From: an uncultured bacterium
GTDB lineage: Bacteria; Pseudomonadota; Alphaproteobacteria; Sphingomonadales; Sphingomonadaceae
Direction of reading: 5' to 3'
Length of the DNA stretch: 64,000 nucleotides
Assembly (NCBI GenBank): GCA_942636505.2
Contig: CALOGB020000126.1
Coordinates: forward strand, 124,001-188,000
Shown piece by piece: positions 37,689-46,320 of this stretch; within the stretch, counting starts at the first letter, position 1, and the number at the start of each line of letters is the position of its first letter. The position numbers were made by a program, and so were the translations under genes. The notes beneath the pieces are model-generated. The model saw nothing but the letters and a program-made list of their open reading frames with translations. It had not been told where the DNA came from and did no database searches.

Positions 37689-37762
37689 CCCGCGCTTCCG
37701 GTCCATGGTCATCCCTGGAGGCGTGGGCGGGAAGGACAACAAACGAGTTTCGGAGAATACAG

Positions 37763-38461
37763 ATGAGCGACCAGTTGACGCTCGCAGCCGAGACGCGTGA
37801 CCGGGTTGGCAAGGGAGCCTCCCGGGCGCTGCGTCGTGATGGCCGCGTGCCTGCCGTGATCTACGGCCTGAACCAGGAACCAACCTCGGTTCACCTCGAG
37901 GAAAAGGCGCTGATGAAGGCGCTGATGACCGGCCACTTCATGAATTCCGTCGTGATGGTCAACGGCGTGCGCACGCTGCCGAAGGACGTGTCGTTCCACC
38001 CGGTTTCGGATCGCCCGATCCACGTCGATTTCCTGCGCATCGGCGAGCATTCGACCGTGACGGTCGCCGTGCCGATCGTGTTCGCGGACGAAGACGACGC
38101 ACCGGGCATCAAGAAGGGCAAGGGCGTCCTCAACATCACCCGCCACGAGATCGAGCTGGTCGTCGACGCTTCGGACATCCCGAGCGAGATCACGATTTCG
38201 CTCGCCGGTCTGGAGATCGGTGATTCGATCCACATCAGCGACGTGAAGCTGCCCAAGGGCGCGACGCCCGCGATCGACGACCGCGACTTCGCGATCGCCA
38301 CGATCGTGCCGCCGACCGTGCCGACCGTCGAGGACGAAGAGCTCGAGGCTGAAGTCGCCGAAGCTCAGGCTGCCGAGGCTGCTGCCGAGGACGAGCCGGT
38401 CGTCGAGCCTAACGACGATGACAACGACGACGACAAGATCACGCCGCAGAAGAAGGACTGA
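37763..38461 (+). CDS. rplY: 50S ribosomal protein L25 (Ctc type)
   Basis: Binds 5S rRNA in the large subunit. A protein of 232 residues with the long TL5/Ctc form: N-terminal L25 domain ([21 protein letters not shown], key [10 protein letters not shown] and VPAVIYG), the C-terminal TL5 beta domain ([37 protein letters not shown]), and a very acidic tail ([17 protein letters not shown]). CGGAG seven bases before the ATG supports the start. It is followed by a strong terminator and then pth, the usual rplY-pth pairing. Confidence 0.96.
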   Translation: MSDQLTLAAETRDRVGKGASRALRRDGRVPAVIYGLNQEPTSVHLEEKALMKALMTGHFMNSVVMVNGVRTLPKDVSFHPVSDRPIHVDFLRIGEHSTVTVAVPIVFADEDDAPGIKKGKGVLNITRHEIELVVDASDIPSEITISLAGLEIGDSIHISDVKLPKGATPAIDDRDFAIATIVPPTVPTVEDEELEAEVAEAQAAEAAAEDEPVVEPNDDDNDDDKITPQKKD

Positions 38462-38493
38462 GGGTTCAGCCCTTCGTCTTAGGATGATCTGGC

Positions 38494-38530
38494 GGGCGGG
38501 AAAGCTAGGGCTTTCCCGCCCGTTTCGTTT
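38494..38530 (+). terminator. Intrinsic terminator of rplY
   Basis: GGGCGGGAAAG (38494-38504) pairs perfectly with CTTTCCCGCCC (38511-38521) over a six-base loop, followed directly by GTTTCGTTTT. It is the clearest intrinsic terminator in the window. Confidence 0.9.
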
Positions 38531-38550
38531 TATGGGGCTGCCCCTTACTG

Positions 38551-38628
38551 TTCCCTCGCGAACGCGGGGGTCCAGGATCAAGCAGCGCCGCCGCCCGTTA
38601 CCTTGGGCTCCTGCGTTCGCAGGAGAAC
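38551..38628. repeat. Palindromic repeat pair, family B
   Basis: Two inverted units, TTCCCTCGCGAACGCGGGGG with TCCAGG (38551-38576) and its relative TTGGGCTCCTGCGTTCGCAG (38603-38628). The same arrangement occurs at 49250-49325 and, with a short spacer, at 46171-46223. It lies between the rplY terminator and pth. Confidence 0.75.
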
Positions 38629-38667
38629 ACGGTTACGTGGCCGACGCGTTCTTTTGGAGAATCACAC

Positions 38668-39237
38668 GTGCAGATCTGGGCGGGACTCGGCAATCCGGGG
38701 GCGCAATATGCGATGCACCGGCACAATGTCGGGTTCATGGTCGCCGACGCGATCGCCGAGGTGCATGGCTTCGGCGCGGTCAAGAAGCAGTTCCTGGGCT
38801 GGACCCAGGAGGGGCGGATCGGCTCGACCAGGATCCTGTTGCTGAAGCCGGCCACCTTCATGAACGAGAGCGGGCGCGCGATCGGCGAGGCGCTGCGCTT
38901 CTACAAGCTCGGCGTCGAGGCGCTGACGGTGTTTCACGACGAACTCGATATCGCGCCGTTCCGCGTGAAGGTGAAGACCGGCGGCGGGACCGCGGGGCAT
39001 AATGGCTTGCGCTCGACCGACCAGCATCTGGGGCCGGAGTTTCGCCGCGTGCGGCTGGGAATCGGGCATCCGGGGCACAAGGATCGCGTGACCGGCTATG
39101 TGCTTGGCAATTATGCGAAGGCCGAGATCGAGCCGCTGTCCGACATGCTCGGCGCGGTTGCGGCGGAGGCGAAGTGGCTGGCGGAGGGCGACGACGTCCG
39201 CTTCATGAACGATGTCGCGTTGAGGATGCAGCCATGA
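38668..39237 (+). CDS. pth: Peptidyl-tRNA hydrolase
   Basis: Frees tRNA from stalled peptidyl-tRNA. A protein of 189 residues with the family's active-site pieces: GLGNPGAQYAMHRHNVGF (Asn of GNPG and catalytic His of HNVG), KPATFMNESG (Asn), FHDELDI (Asp), and TGGGTAGHNGLRS (Asn). The start is a GTG at 38668 with GGAGA seven bases upstream. The stop overlaps the next gene by four bases (ATGA). Cytoplasmic. Confidence 0.97.
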   Translation: MQIWAGLGNPGAQYAMHRHNVGFMVADAIAEVHGFGAVKKQFLGWTQEGRIGSTRILLLKPATFMNESGRAIGEALRFYKLGVEALTVFHDELDIAPFRVKVKTGGGTAGHNGLRSTDQHLGPEFRRVRLGIGHPGHKDRVTGYVLGNYAKAEIEPLSDMLGAVAAEAKWLAEGDDVRFMNDVALRMQP

Positions 39238-39839
39238 CCACCCGTTCCCTGTTTGCCACGCGGTTCTACGAGGCCGATCTCGGCGACGACGATCTGGTCG
39301 AGGAGCTCGAGGATGCTGCGCTCGAACTGGCGAAGGCCGATCGCGCCGGGGTCGCGTGGTCGAAGGCGCATGGGTATCGCGGGTATACGTCGTATGCGTC
39401 GCTGAACGACCTGCCGCTGCGCGATCCGCGGTTCGGGGATCTGGTGCGGCTGCTGAACAAGCATGTCGCGCAGTTCGCGAAGGACTGCGCGTTCGATCTC
39501 GGCGGGCGGAAGCTGAAGCTCGACAGTCTTTGGGTGAACGTCCTGAAGCCCGGCGGCGCGCATTCGGGGCATATCCATCCGCATAGCGTCGTGTCGGGGA
39601 CTATGTACGTGGCGATCCCGGAGGGGGCTGGGGCGCTGAAGCTGGAGGATCCTCGGTTGCCGATGATGATGGCGGCGCCGACCCGGCTCGAGGATGCGCC
39701 GGAGGATCTGCGGACGTTCGTTTATGCCGAGCCTAAGCCTGGGAGCGTGTTTCTATGGGAGAGCTGGTTGCGGCATGAAGTCGTGCCGAATGCTGCCAAG
39801 GGCGAGCGGATTAGTATTAGTTTTAACTATCGGTGGTGA
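39234..39839 (+). CDS. TIGR02466-type putative 2OG-Fe(II) oxygenase
   Basis: A protein of 201 residues. The core resembles the small dioxygenase-like family TIGR02466: WVNVLKPGGAHSGHIHPHS with metal-type His residues, SGTMYVAIPEGAGALKLEDPR, then PKPGSVFLWESWLRHEVVPN (second His) and RISISFNYRW (Arg of the 2-oxoglutarate site). The substrate is unknown. ATG at 39234 overlaps the pth stop, so the pair is cotranscribed and translationally coupled. Whether the link to translation is functional is not known. Confidence 0.8.
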   Translation: MTTRSLFATRFYEADLGDDDLVEELEDAALELAKADRAGVAWSKAHGYRGYTSYASLNDLPLRDPRFGDLVRLLNKHVAQFAKDCAFDLGGRKLKLDSLWVNVLKPGGAHSGHIHPHSVVSGTMYVAIPEGAGALKLEDPRLPMMMAAPTRLEDAPEDLRTFVYAEPKPGSVFLWESWLRHEVVPNAAKGERISISFNYRW

Positions 39840-39886
39840 TTGGGGGCGGCTGAGACAGTTCGGCATGCAGAGTACCACTCCGACGC

Positions 39887-39975
39887 AGGCCGGGGCCCAG
39901 TTGGGCAACGTTGCTAACGAAGGGCTGCCCTTTATCATACTGGCCTTCTCAACTGGGCCCCGGCCTTCGCCGGGG
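39887..39975. repeat. Palindromic repeat pair, family A
   Basis: Inverted units AGGCCGGGGCCCAGTTGGG (39887-39905) and AACTGGGCCCCGGCCTTCGC (39951-39970, continuing to 39975). GTTGCTAAC lies just inside the left unit, as in the copy at 55152-55250, so more than the palindrome is conserved. Confidence 0.85.
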
Positions 39976-40015
39976 TAGTAGAGTTTGGGGGAGCGTCTCC
40001 GGACCTTCTTACCCC

Positions 40016-40105
40016 CTCCCCTTCAGGGGAGGGTTGGGGTGGGGCTTGGCCGCATACGTTGGCCTTCGTGGCACTGCCCCACCCCGACCCTCCCCTGAAG
40101 GGGAG
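40016..40105. repeat. Palindromic element, family D-like
   Basis: Thirty-base arms (40016-40045 and 40076-40105; CTCCCCTTCAGGGGAGGG followed by TTGGGGTGGGGC) are complementary at almost every position. With the neighbouring family A pair it fills the 311-base gap before the alcohol dehydrogenase gene; no gene is visible there. Confidence 0.85.
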
Positions 40106-40150
40106 GGAGTAGCGAGGGCAGCGCGCGGTAACGCGCCGCCCCCTGCCCGA

Positions 40151-41215
40151 TCAGGCTGCCTTCATCGAGGCCATGTCGATGACGAAGCGGTACTTCACGT
40201 CGCTTTTCACCATACGCTGATACGAGGGTTCGATCTCGTCCATGCGGATCATCTCGATGTCCGACACCAGGCCGTGCTCGTTGCAGAAATCGAGCATCTC
40301 CTGCGTCTCGGCGATGCCGCCGATCAGCGAGCCGGCGATCGCGCGGCGCTTGAAGATCAAATTGCCGACCGAGGGCGACGGATGCGCGTGCTCCGGCACG
40401 CCGACCAGAGTCATCGTGCCGTCGCGCTTGAGCAACGCCGTGAACGTGTCGAGGTTGTGGCTGGCCGCGACGGTGTTCAAGATGAAGTCGAAGCTGTTGG
40501 CGTGTTCGGCCATCGCGGCCTCGTCCTTCGACACGATCAGGTCCTTCGCGCCGAGACGCTTGGCATCGTCGCGCTTGTTCGGCGAGGTCGAGAACACATA
40601 GACCTCGGCACCCATCGCGTTGGCGATCTTGACGCCCATGTGGCCGAGCCCGCCGAGACCGACGATGCCGACCTTCTGGCCGGGGCCGACCTTCCGGTGC
40701 TTCAGCGGCGAATAGGTGGTGATGCCGGCGCACAGCAGCGGTGCGACCGCGGCGAGGTCGGCTTCGGGATGCGAGACCTTCAGCACGAAGCCTTCGTCGA
40801 CGACGATCTTGTCCGAATAGCCACCGAAGGTGTGCCCGCCAAGTACGGGATCGGGGCCGTTATAGGTGCCGACGAAGCCGGTGGTCTCGCAATATTGCTC
40901 CTCGCCGTCCTTGCACGACGGGCACTCGCCGCAGCTGTCGACCATGCAGCCGACGCCGACGACGTCGCCGACCTTGAACTTGGTGACGTCGCTGCCGACC
41001 GCGGTGACGTGGCCGACGATCTCGTGGCCGGGGACGCAGGGGTAGAGCGTGCCTTCCCACTCGCCCTTGGCGGTGTGGAGGTCGGAATGGCAGACGCCGC
41101 AGAACGCGATGTCGATCGCGACGTCGGTCTTGCCGGGTTCGCGGCGCTCGAAGCTGAAGGGGGCGAGCGGCGTTTCGGGGGATTGCGCGGCATAGCCGTG
41201 GGCGGTCGTGGTCAT
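40151..41215 (-). CDS. Zinc-dependent alcohol/aldehyde dehydrogenase (YahK/CAD-like)
   Basis: Medium-chain dehydrogenase (354 aa from the ATG at 41215), probably NADP(H)-linked aldehyde reductase. The catalytic zinc site (CGVCHSDLHTAKGEW, GHEIVGHV) and the structural zinc site of four Cys (CGECPSCKDGEEQYC) are complete. The Rossmann loop is GLGGLGHMG, followed by STSPNKRDDAKRLGA, where the SxxxxR pattern favours NADPH. An AGGA precedes the start. It is close to cinnamyl-alcohol-dehydrogenase-like enzymes that reduce many aldehydes. It stands alone between repeat elements. Confidence 0.92.
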   Translation of the reverse strand: MTTTAHGYAAQSPETPLAPFSFERREPGKTDVAIDIAFCGVCHSDLHTAKGEWEGTLYPCVPGHEIVGHVTAVGSDVTKFKVGDVVGVGCMVDSCGECPSCKDGEEQYCETTGFVGTYNGPDPVLGGHTFGGYSDKIVVDEGFVLKVSHPEADLAAVAPLLCAGITTYSPLKHRKVGPGQKVGIVGLGGLGHMGVKIANAMGAEVYVFSTSPNKRDDAKRLGAKDLIVSKDEAAMAEHANSFDFILNTVAASHNLDTFTALLKRDGTMTLVGVPEHAHPSPSVGNLIFKRRAIAGSLIGGIAETQEMLDFCNEHGLVSDIEMIRMDEIEPSYQRMVKSDVKYRFVIDMASMKAA

Positions 41216-41344
41216 GGAATTCCTGGGAATTTCTGGGGGGGAGAGGCTCATGATAACCAGCGAGCGGCGATATCTCTACCGAGCGGTATGATAATTTTGC
41301 TGCATTGCGGCAATCGAGTGGTTCGATCAGGCCAGCTCTTGCTG

Positions 41345-41467
41345 ATCCTCCCCCGCCAGGGGAGGTGGCAGGCACTTGCCTGACGGAAGGGGAGGCAGGG
41401 GTAACGCCGGTTGCGTGTTCCTCCCCCTCCGTCGCTGCGCGCCACCTCCCCCTTGCGGGGGAGGATT
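41345..41467. repeat. Palindromic element, family C-like variant
   Basis: Outer arms ATCCTCCCCCGCCAGGGGAG and its near complement at 41449-41467, inner GGTGGCAGGC-type text on the left and CGCCACCTCC on the right. It is related to family C but has its own inner sequence. It occupies most of the 332-base gap between the dehydrogenase and ychF; I see no gene there. Confidence 0.75.
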
Positions 41468-41547
41468 AGAACGACAAGCGTCCTCCGCTGGCCTTCCGGA
41501 CCGCCCTGCCCTAAAGCGCCACCACATTCTTATACCAAGGGCATATC

Positions 41548-42645
41548 ATGGGTTTTCGCTGCGGCATCGTGGGGCTGCCGAACGTCGGCAAGTCCACTCT
41601 CTTCAACGCGCTGACCGAGACGGCCGCGGCGCAGGCGGCGAACTATCCGTTCTGCACGATCGAGCCGAACGTCGGTAACGTCGGCGTGCCCGACAAGCGG
41701 CTCGACGCGCTCGCGAAGATTGCCGGATCGCAGAAGATCATCGAGACTCAGCTGGGCTTCGTCGACATCGCCGGCCTCGTGCGCGGCGCGTCGAAGGGCG
41801 AAGGGCTCGGCAACCAGTTCCTCGGCAACATCCGCGAGGTCGACGCGATCGTCCACGTGCTGCGCTGCTTCGAGGACGGCGACGTGACGCATGTCGACAA
41901 CAAGGTCGATCCGATCGCCGACGCCGAGACGGTCGACACCGAACTGATGCTGAGCGACCTGGAGAGCCTCGAGAAGCGAGTCCCCAACCTCGCCAAGAAG
42001 GGCATGCAGGGCGACAAGGAAGCCAAGATCGGCGCCGCCGTGCTCGGCCAGGCGCTCGAACTGCTGCGCGAAGGCAAGCCCGCGCGGCTGACCGTGCCGA
42101 AGGACGAGGACGAGGCGCGCGTGTTCGCGCAGGCGCAGCTGCTGACCGCCAAGCCGGTGCTGTACGTGTGCAACGTCGACGAGGGCGATGCGGCGAACGG
42201 CAATGCGCTGTCGGCGCGGGTGTTCGAGAAGGCGAAGGCCGAGGGCGCCGAGGCGGTCGTGGTGTCGGCGGCGATCGAGGCGGAGATCGCGACGATGCCG
42301 GCGGAGGATCGCGGCGAGTTTCTCGGCGAGCTGGGGCTGGAAGAGACCGGTCTCGCGCGCGTCATCACCGCCGGGTACAAGCTGCTCCACCTGCTGACGT
42401 TCTTCACGGTCGGCCCGAAGGAAGCGCGCGCCTGGACCGTCCACGAGGGCGCGACCGCACCACAGGCCGCGGGCGAGATCCACGGCGATTTCGAAAAGGG
42501 CTTCATCCGCGCCGAGACGATCGCGTTCGACGACTTCATCGCGCTGGGCGGGGAATCGAAGGCACGCGAGGCGGGCAAGCTGCGTGCGGAAGGCAAGGCG
42601 TACGTCGTACACGACGGCGACGTGATGCACTTCCTGCATAGCTGA
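41548..42645 (+). CDS. ychF: Redox-regulated ATPase YchF (OLA1 family)
   Basis: Obg-related P-loop protein that prefers ATP and binds ribosomes. A protein of 365 residues, the usual length. The G1 loop GLPNVGKST starts at residue 9; switch text TIEPNVGNVGVPDKRLDAL, G3 FVDIAGLVRGASKGEGLGNQ (key DIAGLVRGA), a coiled-coil region (LSDLESLEKRVPNLAKKG), the altered G4 CNVDEGD, and a C-terminal TGS domain (FFTVGPKEARAWTV, IHGDFEKGFIRAE) are all present. Stand-alone gene. Confidence 0.97.
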   Translation: MGFRCGIVGLPNVGKSTLFNALTETAAAQAANYPFCTIEPNVGNVGVPDKRLDALAKIAGSQKIIETQLGFVDIAGLVRGASKGEGLGNQFLGNIREVDAIVHVLRCFEDGDVTHVDNKVDPIADAETVDTELMLSDLESLEKRVPNLAKKGMQGDKEAKIGAAVLGQALELLREGKPARLTVPKDEDEARVFAQAQLLTAKPVLYVCNVDEGDAANGNALSARVFEKAKAEGAEAVVVSAAIEAEIATMPAEDRGEFLGELGLEETGLARVITAGYKLLHLLTFFTVGPKEARAWTVHEGATAPQAAGEIHGDFEKGFIRAETIAFDDFIALGGESKAREAGKLRAEGKAYVVHDGDVMHFLHS

Positions 42646-42663
42646 CGGCTTGACGGCGGTGGG

Positions 42664-43059
42664 TCAGCGATAGTTTTCGCAGGCTATCCCGTCGCCGTCA
42701 CCGTCCATGCCGGCACGATAGCCCGGCTGACCGCGGTGTAGCGGCGCGGCCCCCGCCGCCCGCACTTCGCGACACCCGCTGTAGAAGACCGAGCTTTCTG
42801 ACTGAGAACTGGTTGAAGGGCGGGCCGGTGGCGATGATCCCAAAGCCGGTCGAACGACGTTGTAGGGCTCGGCGTCGACAACTCGGGCAGGCGTGACGAC
42901 GTGACGCCGCAACGCCGGCGCGGCAACCGCCGTATCGGGCAGCGCTTTGGTATCGACGACAGCGGGGGCTGGAATCGATGTCGGCTCGGTGGCTTTCCAG
43001 ACACCAGCAAACATCAATGTCGAGGCGATCGCCGTGACCGCGATAAAGGAACGCTCCAT
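42664..43059 (-). CDS. Exported protein with excalibur calcium-binding domain
   Basis: A protein of 131 residues. An N-terminal hydrophobic segment (FIAVTAIASTLMFAGVW) anchors or exports it, a Pro/Ala/Ser-rich linker follows, and the C-terminal 40 residues form an excalibur domain: FYSGCREVRAAGAAPLHRG, then GYRAGMDGDGDGIACE with the DxDxDGxxCE calcium loop and the conserved Cys pair. Such domains occur on surface proteins and nucleases; no nuclease domain is present here. Start at ATG 43059. Confidence 0.85.
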   Translation of the reverse strand: MERSFIAVTAIASTLMFAGVWKATEPTSIPAPAVVDTKALPDTAVAAPALRRHVVTPARVVDAEPYNVVRPALGSSPPARPSTSSQSESSVFYSGCREVRAAGAAPLHRGQPGYRAGMDGDGDGIACENYR

Positions 43060-43100
43060 GACGCCACCATACGAGCGTACTGGTTGACGAATATTTATCG

Positions 43101-43226
43101 GTGGTTGTTATCGCAGGGGCGAAACAGCAAAGACGCGATGTCTGCTATGGGAGGATTGCGGACGTTCCGCATTGTAGCGCAGGCTTACATAAACGGCCAT
43201 TCAGGTGTGCCGACAGAGTAGACAAG
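43101..43226. other. Non-coding stretch with repeat-like text
   Basis: No gene is convincing. Bases about 43130-43170 (translatable as RDVCYGRIADVP) resemble a short sequence that recurs in sphingomonad and rhizobial intergenic regions and is often mis-annotated as peptides of the DVCYGSKADI kind. This is from memory and was not searched. Confidence 0.3.
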
Positions 43227-43601
43227 TTAACTACGCAGCGGCTCGATAGCGGTTATCCAAGCTACGAAGTCCGGGTTTTCGACAGGTTCATCGTCGGCAC
43301 CGAGTTGATAGCGGTCCCGGTCACCCGGATCGATCGCGTCGAGAACCGGAGCCATGGTGAACGTCTCGCCATTTGTCCGCAGCAGCTTTATACCAGCTGT
43401 GATGGAAACGCTCTGGACTATTCCAAAGATTTGTTCTCGCCTTTTAACGACGCCATTATGGTCGACGAACGTTAAGCCGACGTATAGCGTCGATCCCACC
43501 AGATCGCTTGCCAACTCAGTATCCCAGCCCTCTTCGGGATCGATCTGTTCATATCGATTATTTTCATCGTCCGCTGACCAGCTATCTTCCGCGTTTTTCA
43601 T
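43227..43601 (-). CDS. Hypothetical protein (124 aa), lower GC
   Basis: Unrecognised soluble acidic protein with a regular alternating pattern suggesting beta structure: STLYVGLTFVDHNGVVKRREQ, then FGIVQSVSITAGIKLLRTNGE, then TFTMAPVLDAIDPG (quoted as separate strands). It ends DEPVENPDFVAWITAIEPLRS. Base composition is visibly lower in GC than the surrounding genes, a possible sign of transfer. The ATG at 43601 is preferred to a TTG three codons earlier. Confidence 0.65.
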   Translation of the reverse strand: MKNAEDSWSADDENNRYEQIDPEEGWDTELASDLVGSTLYVGLTFVDHNGVVKRREQIFGIVQSVSITAGIKLLRTNGETFTMAPVLDAIDPGDRDRYQLGADDEPVENPDFVAWITAIEPLRS

Positions 43602-43715
43602 CAACAGCAATCCCAGTTGCCGTACTACGTCGATTTAGCGCCTCTGTCGGGAACGATGAACGAACGGCGACTTTGAGACAATTATTCCGCGCGATTGAGT
43701 GTCCGCAGTTGGGCG

Positions 43716-43955
43716 CTAGCCGTCGGTCTTGGTATGGTCAGGCAAGGCCAGCGGCCGTCTTGCGGCTTTGCGACCTGCAGCGGCGACGATGACGGCGCTG
43801 GACAGGAGGATGCTGGATACCAGGGCACCGACCGATAGCAGGCCGACGGTTGTTACCGAGGCGTCGAAGGTGGTGCGCTTGCCGATCCGGATCGAGACTT
43901 TGGCGGCGGGGGCTTGGCGGGTTTCGGTTCGGTCGGGGTGCGTTGGGGTCTTCAT
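43716..43955 (-). CDS. Small single-pass membrane protein (79 aa)
   Basis: Unrecognised. A polar basic N-terminus (KVSIRIGKRTTFDASV) is followed by a hydrophobic segment (VGLLSVGALVSSILLSSAVI) and a basic tail (GRKAARRP), so it would be a single-pass inner-membrane protein. The ATG at 43955 has no clear ribosome site. The opposite strand is also open here, but its product looks unlike a natural protein. Moderate confidence only. Confidence 0.45.
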   Translation of the reverse strand: MKTPTHPDRTETRQAPAAKVSIRIGKRTTFDASVTTVGLLSVGALVSSILLSSAVIVAAAGRKAARRPLALPDHTKTDG

Positions 43956-44079
43956 GGGTCGAGGCTGAACCTTTCGCGGCTTTCAGGCAAGTCGGCGGTT
44001 TGACGCGGCCGTAGGTTTGGCGGGTTCAAGGAAAGACTGCGCGGTTGTCGCGGGTCGTGCGGGGGGGTAGACCGGCGGC

Positions 44080-44433
44080 ATGCTCGCGCGCCTGATCCTG
44101 GCTTTGCTCCTTGCAGCGTTTGCGTTTCCTGCGGTGGCGCCGGCGGCGTGTCATGATGCGTCTGCTTCGCGGGGGTCTGCCGTCGTCATGGATATGGCGG
44201 CGATGGGCGGGACGCACGAGACTATATCGGGCCATGGGCCGGATCACGAGGCGCCCAACCGGAAGGCTACGCCGCTGCATGGGTGCATCGGGTGCGTGCC
44301 CCCTTCGAACTGGAATGCCGCCCGGGTGCTCGGCGTGGCGTTGCGGGAGCCGGCTATGGTGACCGAGCGGGTGGCGGTGCTGGATCTTGGGGCGGGCGTC
44401 GCGCCGGCTTTGCGGCCTCCGCGAGAGGCTTGA
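44080..44433 (+). CDS. Small exported Cys/His protein, copper-linked (CopL-like)
   Basis: A protein of 117 residues with a signal peptide (LILALLLAAFAFPAVAPAA) and then a short mature part containing CHDAS, MDMAAMGGTH, ISGHGPDHE and HGCIGCVPP. The Met/His clusters and CxxC pair suggest copper binding. It recalls small CopL/DUF2946-type proteins encoded before copper-resistance genes. The next gene, 51 bases downstream in the same direction, encodes a His/Met-rich outer-membrane protein. The metal is inferred from composition and context. Confidence 0.65.
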   Translation: MLARLILALLLAAFAFPAVAPAACHDASASRGSAVVMDMAAMGGTHETISGHGPDHEAPNRKATPLHGCIGCVPPSNWNAARVLGVALREPAMVTERVAVLDLGAGVAPALRPPREA

Positions 44434-44484
44434 TCGTCGGGTGCTGATGCGCCCCGATTTTCAGGCTTTTCCAAGGATATACTA

Positions 44485-46143
44485 ATGACTCGATATAGGT
44501 TTCTCGTGGCTGATGCCGCGGGGGCGAGGTTGCTCGCGGCTGGCGCCGTGAGGGCGATGCTGCTTGCGGGCGGTGCCGTGGCGGCGGTGCTGCCAGTTGG
44601 TGCGGTGGCACAACATGCCATGTCCATGCCGGGCATGACGATGCCGGATGCGGCTCCCAGGAAGACGGTGAAGAAGGTTAAGTCGCGGCCGGTGGCTAAG
44701 GCTCCTGCAGCTCGTCCGTCGCAGTCTGAGGGTATTGTGGATCATTCGACGATGGACCATTCGGCGATGGGTCACCCTGCTCCGGTCGCTCCGCCGACCC
44801 CAGCCAAGCCGTCTGCGATGACGGACACGATGCCGGGGATGGATCATGCGCAGATGGATCATTCGGCGATGTCCGGCATGGCGATGGATCACGGCGCGAG
44901 GGGGCATGCAATGATCGTGGACCCTGCCTACCGCGCGGCGTCGGATGCGGCGTTGGCGAAGATGCCGGCGGGGTCCGCGATGCCCGGGATGGCGATGGGG
45001 ACGTCGGCCGGGTTCTACAGCCAGGGTAGCGGGACGTCGCGGCTGCCGGCGGCCGAAGGGCCGATGCGCGGGTATATGACCCAGGCGGGCGAGTGGATGC
45101 TGATGGCGCATGGCTATGCGTGGGGCGTTGCGACCGACCAGGGGGGCCCGCGCGGGAAGAGCGAGGCGTTCGTGCAGTCGATGGCGATGCTGATGGCGGA
45201 TCGCGATCTGGGCGACCGGTTTCATGTCCAGTTGCGGACGATGGCCAGCCTCGAGCCGCTGATGGGCGCGCGCGGCTATACGAATTTGTTTGCGACCGGC
45301 GAGCTGGCGAACGACCGCCCGCTGGTCGATCGGCAGCATCCGCACGACCTGTTCATGGAGCTTGCCGCGAAGGTCGATTACCGGCTGGGGAACGGTGCGA
45401 CGCTGTTCCTGTATGGCGGGCCCGTCGGCGAGCCGGCGCTGGGGCCGAGCGCGTTCATGCACCGGGGGTCGGCACGGTATCAGCCGATGTCGCCGATCAC
45501 GCATCACTGGTTCGATTCGACGCATATCACCTACGGCGTGGTGACGGCGGGGTATGCGACGGCCGCGTTCCAGCTCGAGGCGTCGGCGTTCAAGGGGCGC
45601 GAGCCGGACGAGCATCGCTGGAATATCGAGACGCCGCGGCTCGATTCGTGGAGCGTGCGGGGGACGTGGACGCCGTCGCCGTTCTGGGCGGTTCAGGTGA
45701 GCCATGGCCATCTGAAGGAGCCCGAGGCGCAGCATCCGGGCGAGGACGAGAACCGCTCGATCGCGAGCGTGCAATATGCGCGGGGCGGGCTGGCGACGAC
45801 GTTTGCGTATAGTCTCAAGGACCGGGTGCCGGGGGAGAAGCTGAGCGCGTTCCTGGCGGAGGCTACGTACGAGCTGACGACGCGGCATGCGGTGTTCGGA
45901 AGGGTCGAGAACGTGGCGAACGACGAGCTTTTTCCGGATGAGGGGGATCCTCTGCATGATACCAAGTTCCGGGTGACGAAGGCTGAGGTCGGGTATGCGT
46001 ACCGGGTGCCGATCGTCGGGCCGCTTGGGTTGGCGCTTGGCGGGACCGTCGCGGCCTATGCCAAGCCGGCGGCGCCGGAGGCGGCGTATGGGAAGACGCC
46101 GGTGAGCTGGACGTTGTTCAGCAAGCTGGCGGTGGGGTTGTAG
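44485..46143 (+). CDS. His/Met-rich outer-membrane beta-barrel, probable copper resistance
   Basis: A protein of 552 residues. After a signal-like N-terminus (AGGAVAAVLPVGAVAQ) comes a region of about 120 residues with repeated MDHSxM-type motifs (DHSTMDHSAMGH, GMDHAQMDHSAMSGMAMDHG) and MPGM, like the metal-binding segments of CopA/CopB/PcoB. From about residue 170 it becomes a beta-barrel with alternating aromatic strands (HVQLRTMASLEPLM, DRQHPHDLFMELAAKVDYR, WFDSTHITYGVVTAGY), ending LFSKLAVGL. It probably binds or moves copper at the outer membrane. No multicopper oxidase or copper ATPase gene is in the window. AAGGA precedes the ATG at 44485. Confidence 0.75.
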   Translation: MTRYRFLVADAAGARLLAAGAVRAMLLAGGAVAAVLPVGAVAQHAMSMPGMTMPDAAPRKTVKKVKSRPVAKAPAARPSQSEGIVDHSTMDHSAMGHPAPVAPPTPAKPSAMTDTMPGMDHAQMDHSAMSGMAMDHGARGHAMIVDPAYRAASDAALAKMPAGSAMPGMAMGTSAGFYSQGSGTSRLPAAEGPMRGYMTQAGEWMLMAHGYAWGVATDQGGPRGKSEAFVQSMAMLMADRDLGDRFHVQLRTMASLEPLMGARGYTNLFATGELANDRPLVDRQHPHDLFMELAAKVDYRLGNGATLFLYGGPVGEPALGPSAFMHRGSARYQPMSPITHHWFDSTHITYGVVTAGYATAAFQLEASAFKGREPDEHRWNIETPRLDSWSVRGTWTPSPFWAVQVSHGHLKEPEAQHPGEDENRSIASVQYARGGLATTFAYSLKDRVPGEKLSAFLAEATYELTTRHAVFGRVENVANDELFPDEGDPLHDTKFRVTKAEVGYAYRVPIVGPLGLALGGTVAAYAKPAAPEAAYGKTPVSWTLFSKLAVGL

Positions 46144-46170
46144 GCTGCATAACATCGGACAGCACCTCTT

Positions 46171-46223
46171 GTTCTCCCGCGAAGGCGGGAGCCCAGTCTG
46201 GGTCCCCGCCTTCGCGGGGAAAC
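46171..46223. repeat. Compact palindromic repeat, family B
   Basis: TTCTCCCGCGAAGGCGGGAG-CCCAG (46172-46196) faces its inverted relative CTGGG-TCCCCGCCTTCGCGG (46198-46223) with a one-base spacer. This is the tightest of the family A/B pairs and could fold as one long hairpin after the barrel gene. Confidence 0.8.
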
Positions 46224-46320
46224 AAGCGAGGGCAAGTTCGCCTCGCATGGATCGCTTTCTCTCATCGTTCGTGCCGAGTAAGGACCGCGCAAAGTCGGCA
46301 CCTGCTCGGGACGAACGGTT

